From an uncultured Eubacteriales bacterium (lineage in GTDB: Bacteria > Bacillota > Clostridia > Oscillospirales > UBA644), in NCBI GenBank assembly GCA_934438175.1, contig CAKSBH010000001.1, positions 1-64,000 of the forward strand: DNA of 64,000 bases, in the 5' to 3' direction. The position numbers and the translations under genes were made by a program. Position 1 is the stretch's first letter. Each line of letters opens with the position of its first letter. Below, in pieces: positions 16,335-24,679 of this stretch. The notes under the pieces were generated by a model. The model made no database searches and had not been told where the DNA came from. It saw nothing but the letters and a program-made list of their open reading frames with translations.

Positions 16335-16363
16335 ATTATATACTCCTTGTCCGGTTTTGTCAA
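16335..16363 (-). promoter_or_regulatory. Promoter of the Tyr/Phe importer operon
   Basis: On the minus strand a full consensus TTGACA (16358-16363) and TATAAT (16335-16340) are spaced by 17 bases. Transcription should start near 16328, giving a leader of about 200 bases. Confidence 0.92.
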
Positions 16364-16606
16364 GCCCCATTGTGAAAAAATCATTCAGAAAGTCGAAGCC
16401 CACGGTGTCCGCGTTCGGAAAGAACGGACGGTAATGTCGGATTCTTCCGTGTTTCCGCCTTTCCCGAGCACATTGCTGCAAGGTTTTTCACGATTTCTGC
16501 CGGTCCTTTCTTTTCCGGGCAGGTTTTCTTTTTTCGGAAGGATATGACAGTTTTTCTCTGTTTTCAGGAGAGCGACCCTCGCCGGAACCGGAAGATCCGG
16601 CGGCGG
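16364..16606. other. Intergenic region between divergent promoters
   Basis: No gene is supported here. A 66-residue open frame on the plus strand lacks a convincing ribosome site and runs through low-complexity Phe/Pro codons. A GC-rich imperfect hairpin near 16575-16605 precedes the Pho box. Confidence 0.5.
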
Positions 16607-16672
16607 TTTACCGAAACCTTACAAACGGTTTACGTAAAACCGGATGAATCTTTGCCCGGAATGCCGTATACT
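16607..16672 (+). promoter_or_regulatory. Pho box and promoter of the pst-pho operon
   Basis: Three repeats TTTAC, CTTAC and TTTAC start at 16607, 16618 and 16629, exactly 11 bases apart, as in PhoP/PhoB tandem sites of Bacillota. A TATACT -10 element is at 16667-16672 with no good -35, which suits an activator-dependent promoter. The operon encodes its own regulators, so autoregulation by phosphate limitation is expected. Confidence 0.75.
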
Positions 16673-16707
16673 ATAGCCGAAGAATCAAAAGAGGAGTTGA
16701 AGAAGAA

Positions 16708-17586
16708 ATGAAAAAAATCGGTAAACGTGTGGTTGCTGTCCTTCTTGCGGTGTTTACGGTGGTCGCCGTCAGCGCATGCGGAAAAAAGGCAGCGTTTGAT
16801 CCGTCCAAAAGAATCAGCGTGGTAACGCGGGAAGACGGAAGCGGGACAAAGTCCGCTTTTATGGAGCTTCTTGGTCTGAAAGGAAAATCCGATGTGTCGG
16901 GTGCCGTTGTGATGACCGGAACGGCGGCGGTTCTTGCCGAAGTCCGCTCCAATCCGCTTGCCCTTGCGTTTGAAAGTCTCGGCTATGTGACGGATGATGT
17001 GAAAATGCTGAAAGTGAACGGCGTGGAAGCCACAGTGGAAAATATCCGCAACGGCAGTTATAAGATTGCACGTCCGCTCGGAATCGTGTATACGCAGAGC
17101 TCTTCGGAAAATGCGCTGAATGCGGCGTATCTCAAATTCCTGCAGAGCAGTGCGGCGCAGACAATCATCCGCGATAACGGGTATGTGGCTTTGGCGGATC
17201 ATGCGCCGGATTATACAACGGATGCATCTCTTTCCGGTTCGCTGACCCTGTCCGGCAGCACGTCCCTGCAGCCGCTGATGATCGAACTGGCGAAGAAATT
17301 CCAGAATCTCCAGCCCAATGTCCAAGTCAACATTTCCGGCGGCGGCAGCGGAACGGGGTATAAGGATGCCGCAAACGGCGTCAGCGATTTCGGAATGATT
17401 TCCGAAACCTTCCAGGAATCCAAAGCGCCCGGTTGCCTGTATTACGAGGTTGCCAAGGACGGAATTGCGATGATTGTCAACAAAAGCAATCCGCAGGATG
17501 ACATTACGCTGGAGGCGCTGAAGAACATCTATAATGCCGACGCAGGTGAGGATGCCATCACCGTCTGGAAAGACGCGCAGAATTGA
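16708..17586 (+). CDS. pstS: Phosphate-binding lipoprotein PstS, domain halves in swapped order
   Basis: This 292-residue lipoprotein (lipobox VSAC) binds phosphate for the PstCAB importer. The order of its sequence is unusual. The motif REDGSGT (residues 41-47) and the following segment, which in E. coli-type PstS lie in the second half, come first. The motif GSTSLQPLM (from residue 183), then SGGGSGTGYKDA and KDGIAMIVNKSN, which normally open the mature protein, come last. The chain therefore looks circularly permuted relative to the classical form. GAGG-type site upstream; first gene after the Pho box. Confidence 0.88.
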   Translation: MKKIGKRVVAVLLAVFTVVAVSACGKKAAFDPSKRISVVTREDGSGTKSAFMELLGLKGKSDVSGAVVMTGTAAVLAEVRSNPLALAFESLGYVTDDVKMLKVNGVEATVENIRNGSYKIARPLGIVYTQSSSENALNAAYLKFLQSSAAQTIIRDNGYVALADHAPDYTTDASLSGSLTLSGSTSLQPLMIELAKKFQNLQPNVQVNISGGGSGTGYKDAANGVSDFGMISETFQESKAPGCLYYEVAKDGIAMIVNKSNPQDDITLEALKNIYNADAGEDAITVWKDAQN

Positions 17587-17593
17587 GAATTTT

Positions 17594-18517
17594 ATGAAAA
17601 ATCAAAAAATTGCGTTTCAAAAAATCGGAGAAAAGAGTGCCCGGCTCCTGTTTCTGTTTGCCGCCCTCTTTTCTTCGGCGGCGCTTCTGACCATTGCCGT
17701 GTTTCTGTTTGTGCGGGGCATTCCGTTTCTCGCCCGGACCGGTTTTGGGGAGTTTCTCTTCGGAACGGAATGGGCACCTATGGCAGATCCTCCGTCCTAC
17801 GGTGTGCTTCCCATGATTGTTACTTCGCTGTATGTCACGGCACTTTCGGTTCTCATCGGTGTGACCGTCGGACTGCTGACTGCGGTGTGCCTGTACAAAT
17901 TCTGCCCGCGAAAACTGGTGTCTCCGCTGCGTCAGCTGCTGAACCTGCTGGCGGGAATTCCTTCGGTTGTGTTCGGTCTGTTCGGCATGACGCTGATTGT
18001 TCCGTTTGTACGGGATTATATTTCTCCGACCGGGGTCGGCTACGGGATTCTTTCGGCGTCTCTTGTTCTGGCGCTGATGATTCTTCCTACGGTGGTGAGC
18101 GTGAGTCTGGATGCGCTGAATGCGGTGCCTGAAACGTACTTTGAGGGAGCACTTGCTCTGGGCGCAACGCGGGAAGAGGCAACGTTCCGGATTCTGGTTC
18201 CTGCGGCAAAAAGCGGCATCCTTGCCGGAATCGTCCTGGCTACGGGGCGTGCGCTCGGCGAAACGATGGCCGTCATCATGGTGATCGGCGGAAGCCCGGA
18301 GATGCCGGAAAGCATGTTTCAGAGTGTCCGTACGCTGACGGCAAACATTGCCATGGGCGCCATGGAATTGCAGGGAGATACCGAGTTGGCACTGATTGCG
18401 TCGGGTACGGTGCTGTTTGTGTTTGCCTTTTTGCTCAACTTCAGTTTTTCGTTTCTCAAAAAAGAAAAAAACGAGTCCCGGAAGACAAGGAGGAGAAAAA
18501 ATGCGGCAGAAGGATAA
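17594..18517 (+). CDS. pstC: Phosphate ABC transporter permease PstC
   Basis: This 307-residue membrane protein has six predicted membrane segments, a long N-terminal hydrophobic helix, and the binding-protein-dependent permease loop EAFF-like region as 'EGALALGATREEATFRILVPAA'. 'ATGRALGETMAVIMVIGG' is a PstC signature. I chose the ATG at 17594 (MKNQKIAF); the in-frame upstream ATG lies inside pstS. The ribosome site is weak (GAG), which suggests coupling to pstS, whose stop is eight bases away. It overlaps pstA by 17 bases. Confidence 0.93.
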   Translation: MKNQKIAFQKIGEKSARLLFLFAALFSSAALLTIAVFLFVRGIPFLARTGFGEFLFGTEWAPMADPPSYGVLPMIVTSLYVTALSVLIGVTVGLLTAVCLYKFCPRKLVSPLRQLLNLLAGIPSVVFGLFGMTLIVPFVRDYISPTGVGYGILSASLVLALMILPTVVSVSLDALNAVPETYFEGALALGATREEATFRILVPAAKSGILAGIVLATGRALGETMAVIMVIGGSPEMPESMFQSVRTLTANIAMGAMELQGDTELALIASGTVLFVFAFLLNFSFSFLKKEKNESRKTRRRKNAAEG

Positions 18518-19352
18518 GGTTTGCGGGAAGCGTCGTTTTTTTACCGGTCTGAAATGGGTCAGTGTAGCCATGACGGCTTTGTCGGTGCTGGCGCTTCTTA
18601 CCGTAATTGTTTATATTTTTGCCGAGGGCGCCAATAAGATTTCATTGCACCTGTTGTTCGGTGCGTATGAAACGGCGGCTCCGTCGATCTTCCCGGCTTT
18701 TGCAGGAACGCTTACGCTGATTCTTCTTTCGTGTGCCATAGCCGTTCCTCTTGGAATTGCCTCGGCGGTGTTTTTGACGGAATACGCAAACAACAGCGGT
18801 TCCCTTGTGCGCATTATCCGCGTGGCAACGGAAACGCTTGCCGGAATCCCCAGCATTGTTTACGGACTGTTTGGGTATATTGTATTTGTCGTGACGTGCG
18901 GATGGCGGTATACGCTTCTCGGCGGTGGTCTGACCCTTGCTCTGATGATTCTTCCGGTCATTGTACGCTCCACGGAAGAAAGTTTGTTGGCGGTTCCCGT
19001 TTCTTATCGGGAGGGCGCGTATGCGCTCGGTGCCGGGAAGGTCCGTACGATCTTCCGCATTGTTCTTCCGGCAGCATCGGGCGGAATCCTTACGGGAATC
19101 ATTCTTGCCATCGGACGTGTGATTTCCGAAAGCGCCGTGCTCATCATCACCGTGGGAATGGTGGTCGACAAACTTCCGGGCGGACTTCTTTCTCCCGGAA
19201 CAAGTCTGGCGCTGGATATTTATTTCTTTGCCAGTCACGGTTATCCGGATGCGGCGGCGGCGACGGCGGTCGTTCTTCTGGTGTTTGTGTTTCTGATCAA
19301 TCTGCTGGCGGGACTTGTGGGAAAAGCAATGAAAAGGAAGGCGGGAAAATAA
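18501..19352 (+). CDS. pstA: Phosphate ABC transporter permease PstA
   Basis: This 283-residue membrane protein is the second phosphate permease. It shows 'GIPSIVYGLFGYIVFV', 'PVSYREGAYALGAGKVRTIFRIVLPAA' and 'AIGRVISESAVLIITVGM', all PstA features. The ATG at 18501 has a strong AAGGAGGAG site and lies within the end of pstC, so the two permeases are probably made in equal amounts. Upstream in-frame codons belong to pstC in another frame. Confidence 0.93.
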   Translation: MRQKDKVCGKRRFFTGLKWVSVAMTALSVLALLTVIVYIFAEGANKISLHLLFGAYETAAPSIFPAFAGTLTLILLSCAIAVPLGIASAVFLTEYANNSGSLVRIIRVATETLAGIPSIVYGLFGYIVFVVTCGWRYTLLGGGLTLALMILPVIVRSTEESLLAVPVSYREGAYALGAGKVRTIFRIVLPAASGGILTGIILAIGRVISESAVLIITVGMVVDKLPGGLLSPGTSLALDIYFFASHGYPDAAAATAVVLLVFVFLINLLAGLVGKAMKRKAGK

Positions 19353-19354
19353 CG

Positions 19355-20128
19355 ATGGATAAAAAAATGTTTGAGGAATCCGAAATCTCCGTCCGGGACG
19401 GAAATCTCTGGTACGGCGATTTTCATGCCCTGCGGGACGTTTCCGTGGAGATCCCCGCAAAAAAGATCACCGCCCTGATCGGGCCTTCCGGTTGCGGGAA
19501 ATCCACATTTCTTAAAATATTCAACCGCATGAACGATCTGGTCAGCGGCTGTCGCATCGAGGGGCAGTTCCGCGTGGCGGGACGGGACATCTTTGCGAAG
19601 GATACGGATGTTACGAGATTGCGCAAGGATGTCGGAATGGTGTTTCAGAAGCCCAACCCGTTTCCGATGAGCATTTACGACAACATCGCGTTTGCTCCGC
19701 GAACCTTCGGGGTGCATAAGAAAAACGAATTGGATGAGATTGTAGAACGATCGTTGGTCCGTGCCGGGATCTGGGATGAGGTCAAGGATCGTCTCCGTAA
19801 AAGCGCTTTGGGAATCAGCGGCGGTCAGCAGCAGCGGCTCTGCATTGCCCGTGCGCTTGCCGCGGATCCTTCCGTGCTTCTGATGGATGAGCCCACTTCG
19901 GCACTGGATCCGATCTCGACCGGAAAGATCGAAGAGCTGATGGAAGAACTGAAGCGGGACATGACCGTCGTCATTGTTACCCACAATATGCAGCAGGCGA
20001 CCCGGGTTGCAGACCGTACGGCGTTTTTTCTGCTGGGCGAGCTTGTGGAATATGGGGATACGGAGCAGATTTTCTCGTGCCCGCATGACAAGCGCACCGA
20101 AAATTATATTTCCGGAAGATTCGGTTGA
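19355..20128 (+). CDS. pstB: Phosphate ABC transporter ATP-binding protein PstB
   Basis: This 257-residue ATPase powers phosphate import. Walker A is GPSGCGKST, the signature is ISGGQQQRLCIARAL, Walker B is LLMDEPTSALDP, and the H-loop is VIVTHNMQQA. 'ATRVADRTAFFLLGELVEYG' is typical of PstB. The start at 19355 lies two bases after the pstA stop with GGAAGGCGGG upstream; the open frame extends far 5' but that part is out of frame with pstA and has no homology. Confidence 0.95.
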   Translation: MDKKMFEESEISVRDGNLWYGDFHALRDVSVEIPAKKITALIGPSGCGKSTFLKIFNRMNDLVSGCRIEGQFRVAGRDIFAKDTDVTRLRKDVGMVFQKPNPFPMSIYDNIAFAPRTFGVHKKNELDEIVERSLVRAGIWDEVKDRLRKSALGISGGQQQRLCIARALAADPSVLLMDEPTSALDPISTGKIEELMEELKRDMTVVIVTHNMQQATRVADRTAFFLLGELVEYGDTEQIFSCPHDKRTENYISGRFG

Positions 20129-20159
20129 AATCTTGTAAAAAAGGAGATTGTATGGTATA

Positions 20160-20813
20160 ATGAGTATCAGAAGCAGATATGAGTCGGAACTGGCTTTGGT
20201 TTTCAACAAACTGGTGGAAATGTGTCACACCGTGGAACTCGCCATCGAAAAATCCGTTGTTTCGCTGAAAATGCGGAATGCGGACCTGGCACATGAAGTG
20301 ATGTCCGAGGATCGGAATGTTGATAATATGGAAAGGGAGATCGAGCAGGACTGCCTGAAGATTCTGCTGATGGAACGACCCGTTGCCGGAGATTTCCGGG
20401 ATGTATCGGCGGCGTTGAAAATGATTACCGACCTGGAGCGTATTGCCGACCAGGCAGCGGATATTTCCGAGATCACCCTGCAGTTCGGGCAGGAAGCGTT
20501 CATCAAGGAGCCGGAGCACATCGCCATGATGGCACGGCTTGTTACCGGTATGGTCAAGGACGGCGTACAGAGTTATATCAACCGGGATCTGGAAACGGCG
20601 CGCGGGCTGGATAAACGGGACGATCGGGTCGACGAGCTGTTTGAAACCATCAAGCAGGACCTGGTTGCGTTGATTCGTCAGAATCCCGATTATGCGGATC
20701 AGGCCATTCTTTTTATGATGATTGCCAAATATCTGGAGCGGATCGGAGATCATGCGGTCAACATCGGCGAATGGGTTGAATATGCGATGACGGGGTATCA
20801 TAAAATCGGATAA
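20160..20813 (+). CDS. phoU: Phosphate signalling regulator PhoU
   Basis: This 217-residue all-helical cytoplasmic protein has two PhoU repeats (about residues 10-95 and 115-205) with the metal-binding patterns 'DRNVDNMEREIEQDC' and 'KRDDRVDELFETIKQDL'. It links PstB to the histidine kinase and dampens the Pho response when phosphate is plentiful. AAGGAG at 20141 is 13 bases before the ATG; a TTG at 20148 is too close to that site. Confidence 0.93.
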   Translation: MSIRSRYESELALVFNKLVEMCHTVELAIEKSVVSLKMRNADLAHEVMSEDRNVDNMEREIEQDCLKILLMERPVAGDFRDVSAALKMITDLERIADQAADISEITLQFGQEAFIKEPEHIAMMARLVTGMVKDGVQSYINRDLETARGLDKRDDRVDELFETIKQDLVALIRQNPDYADQAILFMMIAKYLERIGDHAVNIGEWVEYAMTGYHKIG

Positions 20814-20828
20814 AAAGGAGAAAACGGA

Positions 20829-21503
20829 ATGGGAGAAAAGAACCTGATTTATGCGGTTGACGACGAAGCGTCCCTGCGTGACCTTTATCGGTACGCGCTG
20901 GAAGACGCCGGATTTGAAGTGGGCTGTTTTGCAAACGGCGACGAGTTTTTCGATGCGCTGAAGCAACGGATTCCGCAGGCGGTTCTTCTCGATATCATGC
21001 TGGACGGACAGGACGGATATGCGATTCTGTCCGCACTCCGTAAAAGCGAACCGACCCGGACGATTCCGGTTATTATGGTTTCGGCAAAGGGGGAAGAGGT
21101 CGATAAGGTGCGGGGGTTGAACCTCGGTGCGGACGATTATCTTTCCAAGCCGTTCGGCGTGCTGGAACTGGTGGCACGCATCCGGGCAAATCTCCGTCGG
21201 TGCGGCTCTGCGGCGGAAATGCCCTGTTCTTATAAAGGAATTCTGATTGACGAAAAGCGTCATGAGATCCGCATCAACGGTGAGCCGGCTGTTCTGACGG
21301 CAAAAGAATACGCTCTGCTGTCCATGCTGGTGTACCATGCCGGTACGGCACTTGCCAGAAACCGGATTCTGGACGAAGTCTGGGGCGAAAATTACGGTGA
21401 AACACGCACGCTGGATCTTCACATCGCGCAGGTACGCCGCCGAATCGTCGGCTCCGGTGCGGAGATTCGGACAATACGGGGAATGGGGTATATGCTGGAA
21501 TGA
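20829..21503 (+). CDS. phoB: Phosphate response regulator, PhoB/PhoP type
   Basis: This 224-residue regulator has a receiver domain with the acidic pair DD at residues 11-12, the phosphorylated Asp55 in LLDIMLDG, a conserved VSAKG and the lysine in LSKPF. It is followed by an OmpR-type winged helix with 'LTAKEYALLSMLVYHAG' and 'VRRRIVGSG'. Its stop overlaps the kinase start (ATGA). It is expected to bind the 11-base repeats upstream of pstS. Confidence 0.92.
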   Translation: MGEKNLIYAVDDEASLRDLYRYALEDAGFEVGCFANGDEFFDALKQRIPQAVLLDIMLDGQDGYAILSALRKSEPTRTIPVIMVSAKGEEVDKVRGLNLGADDYLSKPFGVLELVARIRANLRRCGSAAEMPCSYKGILIDEKRHEIRINGEPAVLTAKEYALLSMLVYHAGTALARNRILDEVWGENYGETRTLDLHIAQVRRRIVGSGAEIRTIRGMGYMLE

Positions 21504-23200
21504 AAAAGAAATATGTATGGTTCAACGTTCTTCTTGTTACGGTGGCTTTATGCGTCTTCTTTGCCGTCGGTATTGCGGTAACGCAGAACAATTATTATGA
21601 AGAAGCCCGGCGGAAGATTGTGACAATCACCGATGTGTATGCCAACAATTACACCGATGCAGAAACCGCGGCAAAGAAGCTTTCGGAAGACATCCGCGTA
21701 ACGGTAATCGACGCTTCCGGAAAGGTTCTGGCAGACAGCGAAGAGATTGATGTTTCCAGTATGGGGAATCACATGGACCGGGAAGAGATTCTCAATGCGC
21801 TGAACGGGCAGCCGAAAACGGTGATCCGCCACAGCGAAACGCTGGGTGTGGATATGGTATATTATGCGGAAAAAGTGGAAACGGAAGACGGATACGTCTT
21901 TATCCGCACGGCGCTTCCCGTTCAGAATGTCCGCAGTTATGTGCAGAATACCGTGCCGTTTATGCTGATTGTCATGTTCGGCGTCCTGTGCGCAACCGTT
22001 GTTGCCAGCATGCTGTTCGGGCAACATCTTCTGGATCCCATCCGGCAGATCGGCGACAGCCTGCGCCGCGTCCGGAACGGCACCTATCGCCCGGTTCTTC
22101 CGGACGGCTCCGACGATGATATCAACGAAACCGTAGCGGAGATCAACGACATCAGCCGCACGCTTCGCGATAAGATTGTGGAAGCGGAAACGGGAAAGGA
22201 ACGGCTGGATTACCTTCTGAATCACGTTTCGGACGGCATCGGTGTTCTGAACCGCGGGGACGGAACGCTTGTTCTCTGCAACCGCACGGCATCGGCGCTG
22301 TTCGGCGTAACCCATGTGGAGGGGAAGCCGTACTCCGTTCTTTGCTCCGATGAAACCTGGAATGCGAACATCCGTCGTCTTCTGGCAGGGGAAGAATCGG
22401 TAGCCGGTGAGCTTCTGCGGGACGGGCGCGTCTTTTCGTATACGATGCGTGCACTGGAAAACGGCATGGCGGTCTTTGTCCTTTCGGACATTACCGCGGA
22501 GCGCCGCAGCGCCGAGCTTCGCAGTGAATTTTTTGCCAATGCCTCGCACGAACTGAAAACGCCTTTAACGGCGATCAAGGGCTTCAACGAGATAATCGGA
22601 ATCCGCAGTGAAGACGAGAAGATCCGGGAACTTTCCGGACGTATCGGAAAAGAAGCGGACCGGATGATTTCCCTGATCGGGGATATGCTGGAGCTTTCGA
22701 TGCTGGAATCCGGGGTGGAATTGCGTCCTGAACCGCTGGATGTCCGTGCCGTGGCGGAGGATGTCTGCGGAACATTGCAGGGGCTTGCGGCAGAAAAACA
22801 GGTAACCCTGACCGCAACGGGATGCGGTGTTGTTTCGGCGGAACGGGAGCACCTGGTGGAACTGATCAAAAATCTTGCGGAAAATTCCGTGCGGTATAAT
22901 CATCCGGGCGGCTGGGTGAAAATCGAGATCCGTCCGGAAGCGGACGGCGTGACCGTATCGGTCCGGGACGATGGAATCGGAATTGCCGAGGAAGATCAGG
23001 CGAGAATCTTTGAACGGTTCTACCGTGTGGGAAAATCCCGCTCGCGGGAAACCGGGGGAACCGGACTCGGTCTTGCCATTGTCAAGCACATCTGTTCTCT
23101 GTACGGTGCGGGTCTGGTGCTGAATTCCAAACTTGGGGTCGGTACGGAGATTACGGTGCATTTTCCGGAGCCGGAAAGAAAAATTACGAAAAACTCTTGA
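21500..23200 (+). CDS. phoR: Phosphate sensor histidine kinase, PhoR type
   Basis: This 566-residue membrane kinase has a first membrane helix (about 7-27), an extracytoplasmic region with 'YYAEKVETEDGYVFIRTALP', a second helix (about 153-175), a HAMP segment, a PAS domain (about 230-330), the phospho-acceptor His350 in NASHELKTPLTAIKGF, and an HATPase domain with N, G1 (DDGIGI) and G2 (GGTGLGLAIVK) boxes. It pairs with the overlapping response regulator and, through PhoU and PstSCAB, senses phosphate. Confidence 0.92.
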   Translation: MKKKYVWFNVLLVTVALCVFFAVGIAVTQNNYYEEARRKIVTITDVYANNYTDAETAAKKLSEDIRVTVIDASGKVLADSEEIDVSSMGNHMDREEILNALNGQPKTVIRHSETLGVDMVYYAEKVETEDGYVFIRTALPVQNVRSYVQNTVPFMLIVMFGVLCATVVASMLFGQHLLDPIRQIGDSLRRVRNGTYRPVLPDGSDDDINETVAEINDISRTLRDKIVEAETGKERLDYLLNHVSDGIGVLNRGDGTLVLCNRTASALFGVTHVEGKPYSVLCSDETWNANIRRLLAGEESVAGELLRDGRVFSYTMRALENGMAVFVLSDITAERRSAELRSEFFANASHELKTPLTAIKGFNEIIGIRSEDEKIRELSGRIGKEADRMISLIGDMLELSMLESGVELRPEPLDVRAVAEDVCGTLQGLAAEKQVTLTATGCGVVSAEREHLVELIKNLAENSVRYNHPGGWVKIEIRPEADGVTVSVRDDGIGIAEEDQARIFERFYRVGKSRSRETGGTGLGLAIVKHICSLYGAGLVLNSKLGVGTEITVHFPEPERKITKNS

Positions 23201-23225
23201 CAGAAATTCTGTTTTTTGTTATACT
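23197..23225 (+). promoter_or_regulatory. Promoter of the T-box trp importer operon
   Basis: TTGACA and TATACT are spaced by 17 bases; the -35 overlaps the phoR stop codon. The transcript starts near 23232, at the 5' edge of the T-box. Confidence 0.88.
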
Positions 23226-23230
23226 GTAAA

Positions 23231-23510
23231 AAACCGATGAGGAAGAGTAAGTAGGTTCGGAACCTGTTTTTCAGAGAGTCGCAGACGGTGGAATTGCGAT
23301 AAAATAAGACCGGACTGAATGGACTTCCGAGGGCGACCGGAAACGAAACGGCGGTTTCGGAGTATGGAAGACGGAGCAGGGCTCTCCGTAAACAAAGGTC
23401 GGCGTATGAATGTACGCGGAAAGTGGGCATATTCTTACGGATATGTCAAGCCGGGTGGTACCGCAGGAAGTTCTCCTGTCCCAGCAAACGCTGAGACAGG
23501 AGTTTTTTGT
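23231..23510 (+). promoter_or_regulatory. T-box leader with tryptophan specifier
   Basis: The 5' strand of stem I has the K-turn and loop-E signals (GATGAGG, then AGTAAG), and the 3' strand has GAA-TGG-A followed by CTTCCGAG. The specifier triplet TGG (23320-23322) reads tryptophan. The T-box itself, GGGTGGTACCGC, is at about 23453-23464 and can pair with the tRNA acceptor end. An intrinsic terminator (stem 23473-23480 with 23495-23502, then T6) follows. Uncharged tRNA-Trp should therefore turn on the downstream importer. Confidence 0.93.
23473..23510 (+). terminator. T-box terminator
   Basis: CTCCTGTC pairs with GACAGGAG across a 14-base loop, followed by six T residues. It is the terminator arm of the T-box switch. 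Confidence 0.92.
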
Positions 23511-23617
23511 TTTTTTGAGGAGGAATCCCGATGAGAATGCTTTGGAAATTCTGGCGCAGCCGCGCCGGAGACGAAAAGATTGCTGATCAATTCTTAAAAA
23601 AAATCGGAAAGGAAAAC

Positions 23618-24661
23618 ATGCTCATGAAAAAAATTGTTGCGCTGTTTCTTGCCGCTTTTGCGGTATTTGTTCTTCTTACGGCGTGTGTCCGGAACCCGGA
23701 TTCCGGAAAGAAGGAGATCCGTATCGGAATCTGCAATTACGTGGACGACGCTTCTCTGAACCAGATTGTTCAGAACCTCCGTACCCGACTGGATGAGATC
23801 GGGGAGGAAAACAATGTGACGTTCCGCATCTATTACGAAAACTGCAATGCGGACGCCAATGTTCTGACGCAGATTCTTTCGGACTTTCTCTCCAAACGTG
23901 TCGATCTTATGGTGGGCGTTGCCACACCGGTTGCCGTTGCGATGCAGGCGGCGACGGAAGACAGCGGAACGCCGGTGGTATTTGCCGCCGTGTCGGATCC
24001 GGTCGGTGCGGGGCTGGTGGATTCCATGACGGCTCCGGGGCGGAACATTACCGGAACATCGGATTATCTGAACACGGATGCACTAGTCAATTTGATTCTC
24101 GCGGTCAAGCCGCAGGCAACGAAGGTCGGGCTTCTGTACGATGTCGGGCAGGATTCCTCCACGGCGGCAATTGCTTCTGCCCGGAAGCTTCTTGCCGACC
24201 GGAACATCACGGTTGTGGAGCATACGGGACGCACGGTGGATGAAATCCAGTTGGCGGCACAGGCAATGGTCGCCGACGGCGTGGATGCCGTGTTTACGCC
24301 CACCGACAATACGGTGATGAAATCCGAGCTTGCCATTTATGAAACACTGGCAGAGGCGGGAATCCCGCATTTTGCCGGGGCGGATTCCTTTGCCCTGAAC
24401 GGTGCTTTCCTCGGCTACGGTGTGGATTATACGGTTCTCGGCAGGAAAACAGCGGATATGGCAGCGGAGATTCTGCTGAACGGGAAAAAGCCCGCCTCCA
24501 TGCCGGTGGAAACCTTTGATAACGGTACGGCGACGGTCAACACGCAGATCTGCCAGAAATTGGGACTTTCGTTTGCGGAGGTGTCTTCCGTGATCGCACC
24601 ATACTGCACGCAGGTCCGATCCATCATTACGGCAGACGATTTTGACGACGTGAAAAAATAA
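23618..24661 (+). CDS. trpX: Tryptophan-binding lipoprotein, TrpX
   Basis: This 347-residue ABC_sub_bind (PF04392) lipoprotein has the lipobox LTAC. Stretches such as 'MVGVATPVAVAMQAATEDSGTPVVF', split here by family convention, and 'FTPTDNTVMKSELAIYETL' match the family and the paralogue at 15156-16124. I list the start at 23618 (MLMKKIVAL), which has GGAAAGGAAAA upstream and puts the signal peptide at the N-terminus. An in-frame ATG at 23531 has a stronger site (GAGGAGG) and would add 29 residues including two Trp; see findings. The T-box makes tryptophan the likely ligand. Confidence 0.88.
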   Translation: MLMKKIVALFLAAFAVFVLLTACVRNPDSGKKEIRIGICNYVDDASLNQIVQNLRTRLDEIGEENNVTFRIYYENCNADANVLTQILSDFLSKRVDLMVGVATPVAVAMQAATEDSGTPVVFAAVSDPVGAGLVDSMTAPGRNITGTSDYLNTDALVNLILAVKPQATKVGLLYDVGQDSSTAAIASARKLLADRNITVVEHTGRTVDEIQLAAQAMVADGVDAVFTPTDNTVMKSELAIYETLAEAGIPHFAGADSFALNGAFLGYGVDYTVLGRKTADMAAEILLNGKKPASMPVETFDNGTATVNTQICQKLGLSFAEVSSVIAPYCTQVRSIITADDFDDVKK

Positions 24662-24679
24662 AAAGGAACGGTATTTTTT

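Noticed and set aside
16347..16547. 66-residue plus-strand frame upstream of pstS
   Set aside because: Its start lies within the minus-strand promoter, it lacks a ribosome site and has no family resemblance.
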